Source of the DNA: JACADW01 sp963747985
GTDB lineage: Bacteria > Acidobacteriota > UBA6911
Assembly (NCBI GenBank): GCA_963747985.1
Contig: CAVVHG010000007.1
Coordinates: 434,001 to 498,000, forward strand
Length of the DNA: 64,000 nt
Reading direction: 5' to 3'
Part shown: piece after piece, positions 53,293 to 62,382 of the stretch
Position numbering within the stretch: the first letter of the stretch is position 1
Layout: each line of letters begins with the position of its first letter
The notes under the pieces: generated by a model
Database searches by the model: none
What the model saw: the letters and a program-made list of their open reading frames with translations, nothing else
Told to the model about the DNA's origin: nothing
Translations under genes and position numbers: made by a program

Positions 53293-54468
53293 ATGAATGC
53301 GAAAGCAGAGTCGTACCGGGGATTGCGCCTTTCCATCTTCGCCGGCGCTTTTGTATTCGGCGTCGTCATGTCATCCCTCGGGTCCCTGTTGCCTTCTCTC
53401 ACGGTGACCCTTGGGCTGCAGAAGGTGGATGCCGGGATGCTCTTTCTTTTCATGAATTTTGCGATGTTGTTGGGCTCGCTGGTCTTTGGCCCCATCTGCG
53501 ACCGATTCGGTTTTCGTCTCCTTCTCGTGGCGAGCGCACTGCTGATCAGCGGGGCGTTCGCCATGCTCTCGCGGGCGGCGGGGTATGGTTCCATCGTCGT
53601 TTCGATGTCGGTTCTGGGGTTTGCAGGTGGGGCCTTGAACGGTGGGACGAATGCGCTCCTGAACGATATCAGCCCTGAGCGGCGGCAAAGCGCATTGAAC
53701 CTTCTTGGCATCTTCTTTGGTGTCGGCGCGCTCTTCACGCCGTTTTTCACAGGTTCCCTGATCACTACGCTGGGACTTCGGCTCATCCTGGTCAGCTTGA
53801 GCATCCTGACGCTCGCCCCGTTCGCGCTCTTCATGCTTGCGCGATTTCCCGCAGCAAAACACGGAGGAGGTTTCCAGCCCTCTGAACTGCGCGCCGTCCT
53901 CTCCAGCCCTTTGCTGTACCTCTTCGGGTTCCTCCTTCTCTTCGAGAGCGGCAACGAGTTCACGGTCGGCGGCTGGGTCTCGAGCTTCCTCGAGGAGCGC
54001 CACAACCTTGGCCGGAGCTCTGCGGCCTATATCCTCGCAGGCTACTGGGGTGCAGTGCTCGCAGGCCGTTTGGCGGCGAGCCGGATAGGCACCAGGATTC
54101 CGGCCGTGACCCTGGTGGTATCTGGCGCACTGCTCGCGATGCTGTCGACGATCGGGCTGATTTTCTCCGGCAACAGTGTCGTGGCGGCACTTTTCGTCGC
54201 GCTCGTCGGCCTCGGGCTGGCGACGATTTTTCCAACCACCCTCGCGCAGGCCGGCACCGCTTTCGCCAGTCATTCCGGTACGGCTTTCAGCGTCATATTT
54301 GTGCTTGCCCTCTGCGGGGGCATGACCTCACCGTGGCTGGTAGGCAAGATTGCGCAGAATCAGGGGATCGGAGCGGGATTCTGGGTTACGGCGGTGAGCT
54401 GCGGGGCCATCGTGCTTCTTCAGCTGGTGATCCGCAGAGTCGCGCACGGGATCAGGCAGCCGGGTTAG
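53293..54468 (+). CDS. MFS transporter (probable sugar importer)
   Basis: A 391-residue inner-membrane protein with twelve predicted helices in two halves. The MFS loop motif after helix 2 (GPICDRFGFRLLLV) and its second-half relative (GRLAASRIGTRIPAVTLV) are present. The start at ATG 53293 is preceded by GAGG at five bases; a GTG at 53260 overlaps the SIS stop but would add 11 untypical residues. It is the third gene of the ROK-SIS-MFS set and most likely imports the sugar processed by its neighbours. The 3' end overlaps the end of the convergent pdxB gene by 17 bases. Confidence 0.88.
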   Translation: MNAKAESYRGLRLSIFAGAFVFGVVMSSLGSLLPSLTVTLGLQKVDAGMLFLFMNFAMLLGSLVFGPICDRFGFRLLLVASALLISGAFAMLSRAAGYGSIVVSMSVLGFAGGALNGGTNALLNDISPERRQSALNLLGIFFGVGALFTPFFTGSLITTLGLRLILVSLSILTLAPFALFMLARFPAAKHGGGFQPSELRAVLSSPLLYLFGFLLLFESGNEFTVGGWVSSFLEERHNLGRSSAAYILAGYWGAVLAGRLAASRIGTRIPAVTLVVSGALLAMLSTIGLIFSGNSVVAALFVALVGLGLATIFPTTLAQAGTAFASHSGTAFSVIFVLALCGGMTSPWLVGKIAQNQGIGAGFWVTAVSCGAIVLLQLVIRRVAHGIRQPG

Positions 54469-55618
54469 TCGTCGAGGCAGCCCCGGAAACCCGAAATCCC
54501 AGGCCCGACAAGGGCGCCGCCAGTATTTCGTTTCTCGCGTCCAGCTCTGCCACAAAATGTCGGAACTCGGGCCGCAGCGGATAGTCGTTGCGGAGTCTGT
54601 CGAAGGCGGATGCGGCGACGTCCGGGGCGAGCCGCTCAAGCGCTCTCAGGTTCGCGTCGGGCACCAGAATATCGAATGCCTGCAAAACAACGGAACATAG
54701 GGCGTCGAGACCGCTCGTGCCGGGGGCTGGTGCGATGCGCGCAATCGGGGGGTAGATTCCTGCGGTGTTCCAGGTGGACGCGATGCCGAAAAACCGGCAC
54801 AGCTCCTCCAGGATCATCGCGGTGCCCTGGACCTTCCCGTCCAGGGAATATCCGGCGATGTGAGCGCTGCCGAGTTCCGTCATGCGCAGCAGCTCGTAGT
54901 CGATGCGTGGTTCGCCTTCCCAGACATCCAGTGCTGCGCCCCCGATCGCCTTTCCACGGAGAATGAGCTTGAGAGCGCGATTGTCTATCACCGCGCCCCT
55001 CGATGTGTTCAGCAGAAACTGCCGCGGAGTCAGTCGGCCGAGTAAGGCCTCGTCGAACATGTGCCACGTCGGATAAGGCCCTTCCTTCGTCAGCGGCACG
55101 TGCAAGGTCAGTATGTCTGCGTCCAGGACATCATCGAGGAAGAGGTATTTCTTGTCCCCGGTCGACTCCCTCAGCGGGGGATCGCACAGGAGGGTGCTGA
55201 TACCGAGGGAGGCGGCCTTGTGCACAACCCTGGAACCGACGTGCCCGACGCCAATCACCGCCAGCGACTTGCGCGCCAGGTTCCACTCCCTCCGGCGGGC
55301 GGTGAGCAGCAGGGCCGCGACGACATGCTCGGCTACCGCGTTGGCGTTGCTGCCCGCTGCGTTGGTGAAGTGGATTCCACGCTGCTTCAGGTACCTCTCG
55401 TCCAGATGGTCCATCCCGATCGTGGCGGTGCCCACAAAGCGGATGCGCGTGCCCTCGAGCAGGCCGGCGTCGACACGGGTCACCGAACGGACGACCATCG
55501 CTTCGGCGTCACCGAGGTCGATCGGGCGAACCTTCCGGGCGGAAAAGAGGCGGACCTCACCTACCGGCGGGAATGCCTGCTCCCAGTATGGAATCTTTTC
55601 GTCAACAGCGATTATCAT
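54452..55618 (-). CDS. pdxB: 4-phosphoerythronate dehydrogenase
   Basis: A 388-residue 2-hydroxyacid dehydrogenase that oxidises 4-phosphoerythronate in the DXP-independent-of-PLP-salvage route to vitamin B6 (the PdxB branch). The D-isomer dehydrogenase core is clear: ATIGMDHLDERYLKQRGIHFTNAAGSNANAVAEHV, Rossmann loop VIGVGHVGSRVV, HVPLTKEGPYPTWHMFDE (a PdxB feature), LLNTSRGAVIDNRAL with the catalytic Arg, WEGEP with Glu, and IAGYSLDGKVQGTAM with the His replaced by Tyr-Ser-type PdxB sequence. A C-terminal domain (about 290-370) is the PdxB dimerisation region. The last 15 residues (LGFRVSGAAS...) are atypical and may come from repeat-like DNA. Confidence 0.88.
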   Translation of the reverse strand: MIIAVDEKIPYWEQAFPPVGEVRLFSARKVRPIDLGDAEAMVVRSVTRVDAGLLEGTRIRFVGTATIGMDHLDERYLKQRGIHFTNAAGSNANAVAEHVVAALLLTARRREWNLARKSLAVIGVGHVGSRVVHKAASLGISTLLCDPPLRESTGDKKYLFLDDVLDADILTLHVPLTKEGPYPTWHMFDEALLGRLTPRQFLLNTSRGAVIDNRALKLILRGKAIGGAALDVWEGEPRIDYELLRMTELGSAHIAGYSLDGKVQGTAMILEELCRFFGIASTWNTAGIYPPIARIAPAPGTSGLDALCSVVLQAFDILVPDANLRALERLAPDVAASAFDRLRNDYPLRPEFRHFVAELDARNEILAAPLSGLGFRVSGAASTTNPAA

Positions 55619-55742
55619 GGCTGTCCAACAAACCCGGTATCATGCCGTCTCGCAGCGACAAATGCAACCTCCCCAGATTTTTCCTTGGCCGGAGAACGGC
55701 GCCGGTTAAACTATCAATAAGTGCAATCCCGGGAGGTTTGAC

Positions 55743-56738
55743 ATGGACGCTCAGATCGAAGGCATCCTGAAACACCAGCTGCACGACCGGCGCGATCGCC
55801 TGCACTCCGCAATACCCCTGGCGCCCGACCCTGCTCCGCTCGTCAATCTCCTTCAGGAGGTCGATGATGCGCTGGATCGCATGAATCAGGGGACTTACGG
55901 CCTGTGCGTGATCTGCCACGACCCGGTCGAGGAGCAACGCCTGCTGGTTGATCCGCTGCTTCGCAACTGTCTCGATCACCTGACCGCCGAACAGCAGCGG
56001 GCTCTGGAACAGGACCTGGAGTTGGCGTGGCGGCTCCAGCGTGAGCTGCTGCCGAGGGCCGACCTCGATCTGCCGGCATGGGAGATCAGCTACCATTATG
56101 AACCGGTCGGACCGGTGAGCGGGGACTACTGCGACGTAATCCCGCTGCCTGAGGGCGACATGTTCTTCGCGCTGGGGGACGTCTCGGGAAAGGGAATTGC
56201 CTCTTCCATGATGATGTCTCACCTTCACGCGATCTTCAGGAGCCTGGGAGGCCTCGGCCTGCCGCTAAACGAGTTGATGGGCCGGGCCAACCGGGTTTTC
56301 TGCGAGAGCACGACACCCGCGTTTTTCGCCACGCTCGTTTGCGGACGAGCGGACCGGTCGGGTGAAGTGGAAATCTGCAACGCCGGCCATCTTCCAGCTC
56401 TCTGGGCCCGGGAGGGCCAGGTCACACGCCTCGAGGCCGGCGGCCTGCCGCTGGGTCTTTTCTGTAACAGCAGCTATTCCACCGGGAGGATGCGCATTGC
56501 GCACGGCGATCTCCTGTTTCTGTACACCGACGGCCTGTCGGAGGCGCGAAACCCCGTCGCGGGAGAGTACGGCGTGGAAAGGATTGCAGCGCTCACATCC
56601 ACATTCCGGCTGGATGCACCGCGCGCCCTGGTTGGGGAGTGTCTCAACGACCTGGCACGGTTTCTCGCGGGTGCGCCCCGGACGGACGACCTCGCGGTCC
56701 TGGCAATCCGGCGCCGTGACAGCACGGCCGGTGCGTAG
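55743..56738 (+). CDS. SpoIIE-type PP2C phosphatase with N-terminal DksA-like zinc finger
   Basis: A 331-residue fusion. Residues about 1-85 resemble a DksA/TraR protein: a helical hairpin followed by the zinc finger GTYGLCVICHDPVEEQRLLVDPLLRNCLDH, with Cys55, Cys58, Cys76 and His79 as ligands, so the usual fourth Cys is a His. Residues about 90-325 form a SpoIIE/RsbU-type PP2C domain: ELAWRLQRELLPR, the metal Asp in SGDYCDV (Asp128), GDVSGKG (Asp146), ICNAGHLPALW and TDDLAVLAI. It probably dephosphorylates an anti-sigma-factor antagonist or a similar partner. The gene stands alone with pdxB divergent, so the partner is not visible. Confidence 0.9.
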   Translation: MDAQIEGILKHQLHDRRDRLHSAIPLAPDPAPLVNLLQEVDDALDRMNQGTYGLCVICHDPVEEQRLLVDPLLRNCLDHLTAEQQRALEQDLELAWRLQRELLPRADLDLPAWEISYHYEPVGPVSGDYCDVIPLPEGDMFFALGDVSGKGIASSMMMSHLHAIFRSLGGLGLPLNELMGRANRVFCESTTPAFFATLVCGRADRSGEVEICNAGHLPALWAREGQVTRLEAGGLPLGLFCNSSYSTGRMRIAHGDLLFLYTDGLSEARNPVAGEYGVERIAALTSTFRLDAPRALVGECLNDLARFLAGAPRTDDLAVLAIRRRDSTAGA

Positions 56739-56806
56739 CAGGGTCTTTTCATGCGCGCCCTTTTCCAGGCCGTCACGAGTTTCGCGGAATATCGGATCTT
56801 CTCAAT

Positions 56807-57703
56807 TCACAGCCCTGGCTCGGTCGTGGCGGAGACGTGATGCGCCCCTGCGCGCTCAGGGAAATACCTCTCGCTCATGACGTCCCTGTCAGGAACGTAG
56901 CCACGCACCGTGAGTATGCGGATGGTGTTGCTGACCGTGCCCGGATGGCCGCAGACATAGACTGCGTGAGTCTCGGGCCTCAGGAGAACGCAAAACATCT
57001 CCCTCACCGTGGTTTCCAATCTGGGACGGAGCCACCTGCTCTCCGCGCCACATTGCAGCAGTGACTCCGCCCTCCCCTTCAACCCCTCCCAGGCAGAATC
57101 GAGGTGCGGTTGACTGACGGTGGGCAGGTAGACCAATCCCAGCCTGCTCTGCGGATTGCCGATCGATGCAGCAGCCAGTCCCTCCAATTCCGTGCGGTAC
57201 CCGAGATGCTCCGGGCGACTTACGCCATGGACAAGATAGATTCTGCGCGGGGTGGAAAACGGATCGACGCGGGAGTCCTCATCCAACTGCCTGATTATGC
57301 TCATGAACGGGGCGAGGCCAGTGCCCGATGCGATGAAAACCAGATCTCTATGGTCATCCGGGTTGAGGCAGAATCTTCCTTTGGGCCCGGTCACAGCGAG
57401 ACTGGTTCGATCATCTCTGGCCTTGAGAGCCCGGATGACCTCGGGGTCCCACAGCGAAGGGGTCATCTGGCCCTCCGCAACAAGGTTCAGATAGAACTCC
57501 AGCCGTCGCGGTTGGCTTGGCGAGGAGGCGATCGAGTACGGTCGCGGAACTGTCTTGCCGCGATGAGTTAACCACAAGGTCGCATTCTGACCAGGGCGGA
57601 AGCTGAAGTCGCGGTCGAGCGACAGGGTGATGACGGCAAGCCCGTCGGCCAGGTCTACTCTCGACACCAGCCAGGCTGGAATCCTGGGCTCCTTGGGGCT
57701 CAT
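56807..57703 (-). CDS. FAD/NAD(P)-binding ferredoxin reductase-like oxidoreductase
   Basis: About 298 residues with a flavin domain and an NAD(P) domain of the ferredoxin-NADP reductase superfamily. The FAD motif RPYSIASSP (about residue 65), LVAEGQMTPSLW, the pyrophosphate-type segment DLVFIASGTGLAPFMSIIRQL and the C-terminal HAVYVCGHPGTVSNTIRIL with the NAD-binding Cys-Gly are all present, plus the closing YFPE. No ferredoxin or haem domain is fused. The closest role is ferredoxin/flavodoxin-NADP+ reductase, but a partner-specific reductase cannot be excluded. I start at ATG 57703; a TTG at 57739 is possible. It is cotranscribed with the three-repeat protein upstream in its direction, 56 bases away. 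Confidence 0.88.
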   Translation of the reverse strand: MSPKEPRIPAWLVSRVDLADGLAVITLSLDRDFSFRPGQNATLWLTHRGKTVPRPYSIASSPSQPRRLEFYLNLVAEGQMTPSLWDPEVIRALKARDDRTSLAVTGPKGRFCLNPDDHRDLVFIASGTGLAPFMSIIRQLDEDSRVDPFSTPRRIYLVHGVSRPEHLGYRTELEGLAAASIGNPQSRLGLVYLPTVSQPHLDSAWEGLKGRAESLLQCGAESRWLRPRLETTVREMFCVLLRPETHAVYVCGHPGTVSNTIRILTVRGYVPDRDVMSERYFPERAGAHHVSATTEPGL

Positions 57704-57758
57704 GAAGGAAAAGCTACCATCTGTCGGGCCGCCCGCCAAATCCCGAGAGATCCGCAGA

Positions 57759-58763
57759 TCAGGGGTTCTTCTTCTGAGCAGAGAACGCGCCCGAATCGCT
57801 GCCGTCGACTGCTGACCACTTTCCCTTCAGGCTGCCGCCGTCCACGGTGGCTTCGAATCTGTAAGTGCCGCCCATGTAGTCCACTTCGAAGCCAAGCTTG
57901 CCCCCGGAGAACGATACCTTGTTCATTTTGACGACCCCGTCGGGCATGGGGATCTGACCGGTCAGGGCGTCGCCGTTCTGTTGAAGCTGCATTTGAAAAG
58001 ACATCGTGCCATCCGGTGTCTCCGCTGAACCTTCCCATGTTCCGCCGAGAGACGCCTGGGCAGAATCGGCAGATCCAGGCGCCGCGCCTTTCCGCTTTCC
58101 ACTCCACGTACCGCTTGCGCCAGTGAGTGTAATGGCCCAGCGCCCCTTCATGTTGTCCCCTTCGAGCGCCCCGTCGATGACGTACACATCAGTCCCGCCG
58201 TCGACCTCGAAGTGGAGCTTCCCGTCCTTGTAGGAGAGTGCATCCAATGGCGCGGTACCCATCTCGCTGCCGATCGTGCCGGTGAGGGCATCGCCACGCT
58301 GGTCCAGTTCGAGAAGATAGGTCCTGTTGCCATCCGGTGTCACAGCGACGATGTCCCAGGCCCCTGCGATTCCGGCTGCAGGTGCCGCCGTTGCACGCTC
58401 TGCGGTCCAGGTTCCCTTGTATTCACCGCCGACCTGTTCCCAGGTGCCCGCCATCCTGGCGCCGTTGACCGTCGCCGCGAGCCGGTAATTCCCGCCCATG
58501 ACAGTGATCTCGCCGCTGAACTTGCCGTCTTCAAACCGGAGCGCCGAAATGGGCGAGGATGTGTCAAGAACTGTGGCGGTGCCCTTGAGCTGGCTGCCGT
58601 CCTGCAGTATTTCAAATGCCAGGTCTACCGGTCCGTTGGGCGTGTCTGCGTTTCCAAGCCATTTGCCTGCAATTGCCTGGACTCCGGCCTGGTTTGCCGG
58701 CAGGGCGATCGCGAGCGCGATCATGCATGCGAAAGTGCTCAGCAGGATGATGCGGGTCTTCAT
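57759..58763 (-). CDS. Secreted protein of three tandem beta-rich repeats
   Basis: A 334-residue exported protein. Signal peptide at about residues 1-25 (RIILLSTFACMIALAIALPA). The mature part is three copies of one unit of about 95 residues (about 29-123, 131-225 and 238-333), each with the pattern GKW/GTW ... TPDG ... GDALTG ... DGKL ... and ending in GTWS/KGKW. The repeats are mainly beta strands and look like small beta-barrel modules. I do not recognise an enzymatic motif; a binding or structural role in the periplasm or surface is plausible. It begins at ATG 58763 and precedes the flavin reductase gene. Confidence 0.75.
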   Translation of the reverse strand: MKTRIILLSTFACMIALAIALPANQAGVQAIAGKWLGNADTPNGPVDLAFEILQDGSQLKGTATVLDTSSPISALRFEDGKFSGEITVMGGNYRLAATVNGARMAGTWEQVGGEYKGTWTAERATAAPAAGIAGAWDIVAVTPDGNRTYLLELDQRGDALTGTIGSEMGTAPLDALSYKDGKLHFEVDGGTDVYVIDGALEGDNMKGRWAITLTGASGTWSGKRKGAAPGSADSAQASLGGTWEGSAETPDGTMSFQMQLQQNGDALTGQIPMPDGVVKMNKVSFSGGKLGFEVDYMGGTYRFEATVDGGSLKGKWSAVDGSDSGAFSAQKKNP

Positions 58764-58853
58764 GTCAGTCTCTCCTTCCGGCCGTGCCTAGTTTGCCTGG
58801 GCGGCCCTGTTCGTCATGGCGTGACATTCTGACACAACCCGGAAATTATTCAA

Positions 58854-59570
58854 TCAGAGTCCCTCGGGCCCCAGGGCCCGATCGAGCAGCTGTCTCGACC
58901 TTCGGAAGACCGAGTGGAACATTTGTCGGGTGAGTTTTCCTGTCTGCGTGTTTTGCTGACTGGGATGATAGGATGAGATCAGGATGAAGCCGCCGGGCAG
59001 TTCCCATTCCCCGCCGTGACGAAACTCCGGCCTGCGGTATGGGGACGGGCAGCCGTTCTCCGCCCACGCCTTCAGGAAAGTTTGAAAGGCGATGCGCCCC
59101 AGGGCAACAAAAACACGGGCGGAGCGAAGCAGCCCGAGTTCCCGGCAGAGGTAGCCACGGCAATTCTCGAGTTCGGACGGCAACGGTTTGTTCGCCGGCG
59201 GCGGACAGCGCAGTGCTGCCGTGATGAAACAATCAGAGAGTGCCAGACCGTCCTGTCGATCGCGTGATGTCGGCTGGTTCACGAAGCCAAACCGGTGGAG
59301 TGCGCCGAAGAGCCAGTCACCGCTCCGATCGCCGGTGAACATCCGGCCCGTTCGATTGCCGCCGTGGGCCGCGGGTGCGAGGCCCACGAGAACAAGTGAG
59401 GCAGCCGCGTCGCCGAATGCCGGGACCGGCCGGCCCCAATACTCTTCATCCCGGAAACGCCTCACCCTGGTGCATGCGACCTGCTCGCGCCATTCCACCA
59501 GGCGGGGACAACGCGTGCAATCCGTCACGCGTTTCTCCAGTGCCTGGATTTGATTCCCCATGTCTGTCAT
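58854..59570 (-). CDS. Uracil-DNA glycosylase, family 5 (UDGb)
   Basis: An Fe-S uracil-DNA glycosylase of about 238 residues that removes uracil, and perhaps other deaminated bases, from DNA. Four Cys of the cluster are visible: CTRC near the start, and the pair in RCPPPANKPLPSELENC. The motif GLAPAAHGGNRTGRMFTGDRSG is the active-site loop with the family-5 form (family 4 has GEAPG), and HPSQQNTQTGKL is the DNA-reading loop. Start site is uncertain: ATG 59570, 59561 or 59588 are all possible; I chose 59570 because it keeps the CxxC and has GAGGA upstream. Confidence 0.88.
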   Translation of the reverse strand: MTDMGNQIQALEKRVTDCTRCPRLVEWREQVACTRVRRFRDEEYWGRPVPAFGDAAASLVLVGLAPAAHGGNRTGRMFTGDRSGDWLFGALHRFGFVNQPTSRDRQDGLALSDCFITAALRCPPPANKPLPSELENCRGYLCRELGLLRSARVFVALGRIAFQTFLKAWAENGCPSPYRRPEFRHGGEWELPGGFILISSYHPSQQNTQTGKLTRQMFHSVFRRSRQLLDRALGPEGL

Positions 59571-59737
59571 CTGGGCTCGCTTCCTCATTCCCGGACCGCT
59601 TGAATTCCGTGGCAACCTTTCTCGATCCGGGTGTATCATGACGGCAAAGCGCAGGAAAGATCAACAGGGGCACGCAGGGGCGCCCGGTCTTTCTCGGAGC
59701 AGCGCCTCTCGTCCCTCTTGCTCACTTCGGAGGCGCT

Positions 59738-60838
59738 ATGAGTAACGCGACAGCAAAGCCGAAGATCCAAATAGATTTCCGCAACTTTTTTCTCCTCATG
59801 CTGCTGGCACTGATCCCATTACTGGTCGGAACGTGGTGGCTTTTCCGGAGCTTCGAGGACGCCTATCTGGACCGCATGGGATCCGACCTGAGCGGGATCG
59901 CCGATACCGCCTTCGCGGCGGTAAACAACTACCTGCAAAATCAGATCATGGAGACCGCGGCCCTGACGGAAGTGCCGGTGCTGCGCGAGACTGTGAACCG
60001 TGCGAACCAGGACCTGGGCCGTGATCTGAACGAAGTGCGCAAGGCGATCCCGAAAACGGAGACGGCCTGGGCTTCCATGAACGTGCAGTCCCCCAAGGTC
60101 AGAGAAATACTGGGCAACAATGCGGCAGAATTCCTGCGCAAGTACATCGCCGTCAACAAGTCCTACCGGCAGGTGATCGTCACCGATTTCTTCGGCCGTC
60201 TCGTGGCCGCGACCGACAAGCCGAACCGCTACTACCATGCGCTTGATGAGTGGTGGAGGGAGGCGTACGGCGATGGCAGCCGGGGAGCCGTTTTCATCGG
60301 CAACGTTCGCTACGACGGAAACAGCCGGTCTTATATTATGGACATGGCGCAGCCGATCATCAGTGCGGGTGGCGGCGTTGAAGGCATGCTCAGGGTGGTT
60401 CTGGATACGCAGCCGATCCACGCTCTGATCGGATCGATCCAATCGGATCCCGGGATGAACGTGGCTCTCATTCACGCACGCGGAGATATCATTTCCGCCG
60501 CGGGATACAGCAGCCTCGAGTTCCGAACCTACCCCGCCACCCTGGATATTCTAAATGCCAGGGACAGGGAGAGACGATCCTTCATCTCGTCCGAGGAGCC
60601 CCGTTCGGTATATGGCCTCAGCCAACGCAGCTTTGCCGAGATATTTCCGCATCTCAACTGGCTCATTGTTGCTTCCTCCCCCGTCAAGGGACTGCTGGGG
60701 CCGCTGTCACAGTTGCGGAATTACTTCATTGCCCTGCTCCTGGGGGTATTTCTGGCGACTTTTATCGTCACGCTGATGCTGTCACGCGTCGAATCGAAGC
60801 CTGTCATCGAGGAAGATCCGCACCTGGAACGGCTTTGA
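59738..60838 (+). CDS. Cache-domain membrane protein without output domain
   Basis: A 366-residue protein with an N-terminal membrane helix (FFLLMLLALIPLLVGTWWLF), a long extracytoplasmic double-Cache-type domain (about 40-325: DLSGIADTAFAAVNNYLQNQIMETAALTEVP, VIVTDFFGRLVAATDKPNRYYHALDEWWREAY, GAVFIGNVRYDGNSRSYIMDMAQPI, GVEGMLRVVLD) and a second helix near residue 335. Only about 18 residues follow the second helix (VESKPVIEEDPHLERL), so there is no HAMP, kinase, cyclase or MCP output. It may work with another protein or bind a ligand on its own. ATG 59738 has GGAGG upstream. Confidence 0.85.
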   Translation: MSNATAKPKIQIDFRNFFLLMLLALIPLLVGTWWLFRSFEDAYLDRMGSDLSGIADTAFAAVNNYLQNQIMETAALTEVPVLRETVNRANQDLGRDLNEVRKAIPKTETAWASMNVQSPKVREILGNNAAEFLRKYIAVNKSYRQVIVTDFFGRLVAATDKPNRYYHALDEWWREAYGDGSRGAVFIGNVRYDGNSRSYIMDMAQPIISAGGGVEGMLRVVLDTQPIHALIGSIQSDPGMNVALIHARGDIISAAGYSSLEFRTYPATLDILNARDRERRSFISSEEPRSVYGLSQRSFAEIFPHLNWLIVASSPVKGLLGPLSQLRNYFIALLLGVFLATFIVTLMLSRVESKPVIEEDPHLERL

Positions 60839-60964
60839 TTTCCCGGCCGGCCTGAGGAGAAGAGACGCACGGATTTCACCGCACGTGCAAAGCTATCGGG
60901 TGCAGGCGATCTGCCCTGATCCGGGAGCTTGGTCCGGTCTGTTCGTACTTGCCCCGGATGTGCC

Positions 60965-62368
60965 ATGAATCTGCCAAATGATCAGTCGTTGACCATAAGG
61001 CGGCTGGCTTCCCTCATCCGCCGCCGTGAGATTTCTCCGCTTGAATTGACCAGATTCATGATTGAGAGGGCGGAGAGGCTGCAACCATCGCTTAACGCCT
61101 TCATTACGATTACGGTGGAGCTGGCTCTCTCCCAGGCCCGCGAGGCAACGAAAGAGATATCAGGAGGCTCCTACCGCGGGCCGCTCCACGGAATCCCGCT
61201 CAGTCTCAAGGACCTGTTTGACGTCCGGAATGTTCGCACCACTGCCGGCTCCAAAATCCTCCGCTACCACCGCCCCGGGCGTAATGCGACCGTGGTGGAC
61301 CGCCTGTTGGAAAGCGGGTGCGTCATTCTGGGAAAGACGAACCTCCATGAGTTTGCGTTCGGCGCTACAAGCGTGAACCCGCACTACGGCCCTGTTCATA
61401 ATCCGTGGAACCCGGCGCGAATTTCCGGAGGCTCCAGCGGTGGCAGCGCGGCCGCAGTGGCAGCGGGTCTTTGCGTCGCCTCCCTGGGAACCGACACCGG
61501 AGGCTCGATCCGCATCCCCTCGGCTGCCTGCGGGTGCGTGGGCCTGAAACCCACTTACGGCCTGGTGCCGGTTGCCGGTGTGATCCCGCTCGCACCGAGC
61601 CTGGATCATGTCGGTCCCATCACCAGGTGCGTTGAAGACGCCGCGATAGTCCTCGACGCAATTGCCGACCACGGGGCGGGTGCCGGGAAAGGAGGTGGAA
61701 AGCTGCTGCGTGGGCTGCGGCAGGGGGTCCAGGGACTGCGCATCGGGATCCCGAGGCAGTATTTTTTCGACCGGATACGTCCCGATGTTCGCCGCGTCGT
61801 CATGACTGCCATCTCATGCCTCCAGGAATCCGGGGCGAAACTGATCGAGATCGACCTGCCCGGAATGAAGGAGACAGCAGAACTGGCGGCCGAGATCACC
61901 GTGGCTGAAGCACTCGTCTACCATTGGAAGTGGCTGCAGACGCGGGTCGGAGACTACGGCGATGATCTGCGCACGCGCATGATGGAGAGGCTGGAGATGC
62001 CCGCAGTTGCCTATCTGCGGTATCAGGAACGGAGGCGGGCGTACGCGGAGAGGTTGGCGCGCGCAATGGACGCCTGCGATGTCATGGCAGTGCCCACCCT
62101 GCCGATGCCGGCATGCTTCATCCGGGACACCGAGGTTGCTTTCGGGGCATCGCGGGAGTCTGTCCGGAACGCACTGCTGAGGCTGACCAGACCTGCGAAT
62201 CTGGCAGGGCTGCCGGCGATCTCTCTCCCCTGCGGTTTTTCCTCGGAGGGACTGCCCGTCGGCCTCCAGTTGATCGGACGGCGTTCCGGGGAGTCGACGC
62301 TGCTGCGTGCGGCGTGGTCCTATGAGCATTCGACGCCCTGGCACACAAAGTTCCCGCCCGTATTCTGA
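60965..62368 (+). CDS. Amidase signature-family protein (GatA-like)
   Basis: A 467-residue amidase-signature hydrolase. The Ser-cisSer-Lys triad is intact: Lys in PLSLKDLFDV, cis-Ser in SGGSSGGSAAAVAAG, and the nucleophile Ser in GTDTGGSIRIPSA. Length and order match GatA-like proteins, which release ammonia for tRNA amidation, and also free-standing amidases. Without gatB and gatC next to it, I cannot say which applies, so no gene symbol is given. The start at ATG 60965 is chosen for length; an alternative at 60929 exists. It is followed by nadE on the same strand. Confidence 0.88.
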   Translation: MNLPNDQSLTIRRLASLIRRREISPLELTRFMIERAERLQPSLNAFITITVELALSQAREATKEISGGSYRGPLHGIPLSLKDLFDVRNVRTTAGSKILRYHRPGRNATVVDRLLESGCVILGKTNLHEFAFGATSVNPHYGPVHNPWNPARISGGSSGGSAAAVAAGLCVASLGTDTGGSIRIPSAACGCVGLKPTYGLVPVAGVIPLAPSLDHVGPITRCVEDAAIVLDAIADHGAGAGKGGGKLLRGLRQGVQGLRIGIPRQYFFDRIRPDVRRVVMTAISCLQESGAKLIEIDLPGMKETAELAAEITVAEALVYHWKWLQTRVGDYGDDLRTRMMERLEMPAVAYLRYQERRRAYAERLARAMDACDVMAVPTLPMPACFIRDTEVAFGASRESVRNALLRLTRPANLAGLPAISLPCGFSSEGLPVGLQLIGRRSGESTLLRAAWSYEHSTPWHTKFPPVF

Positions 62369-62382
62369 AATTCTCGCCGATG

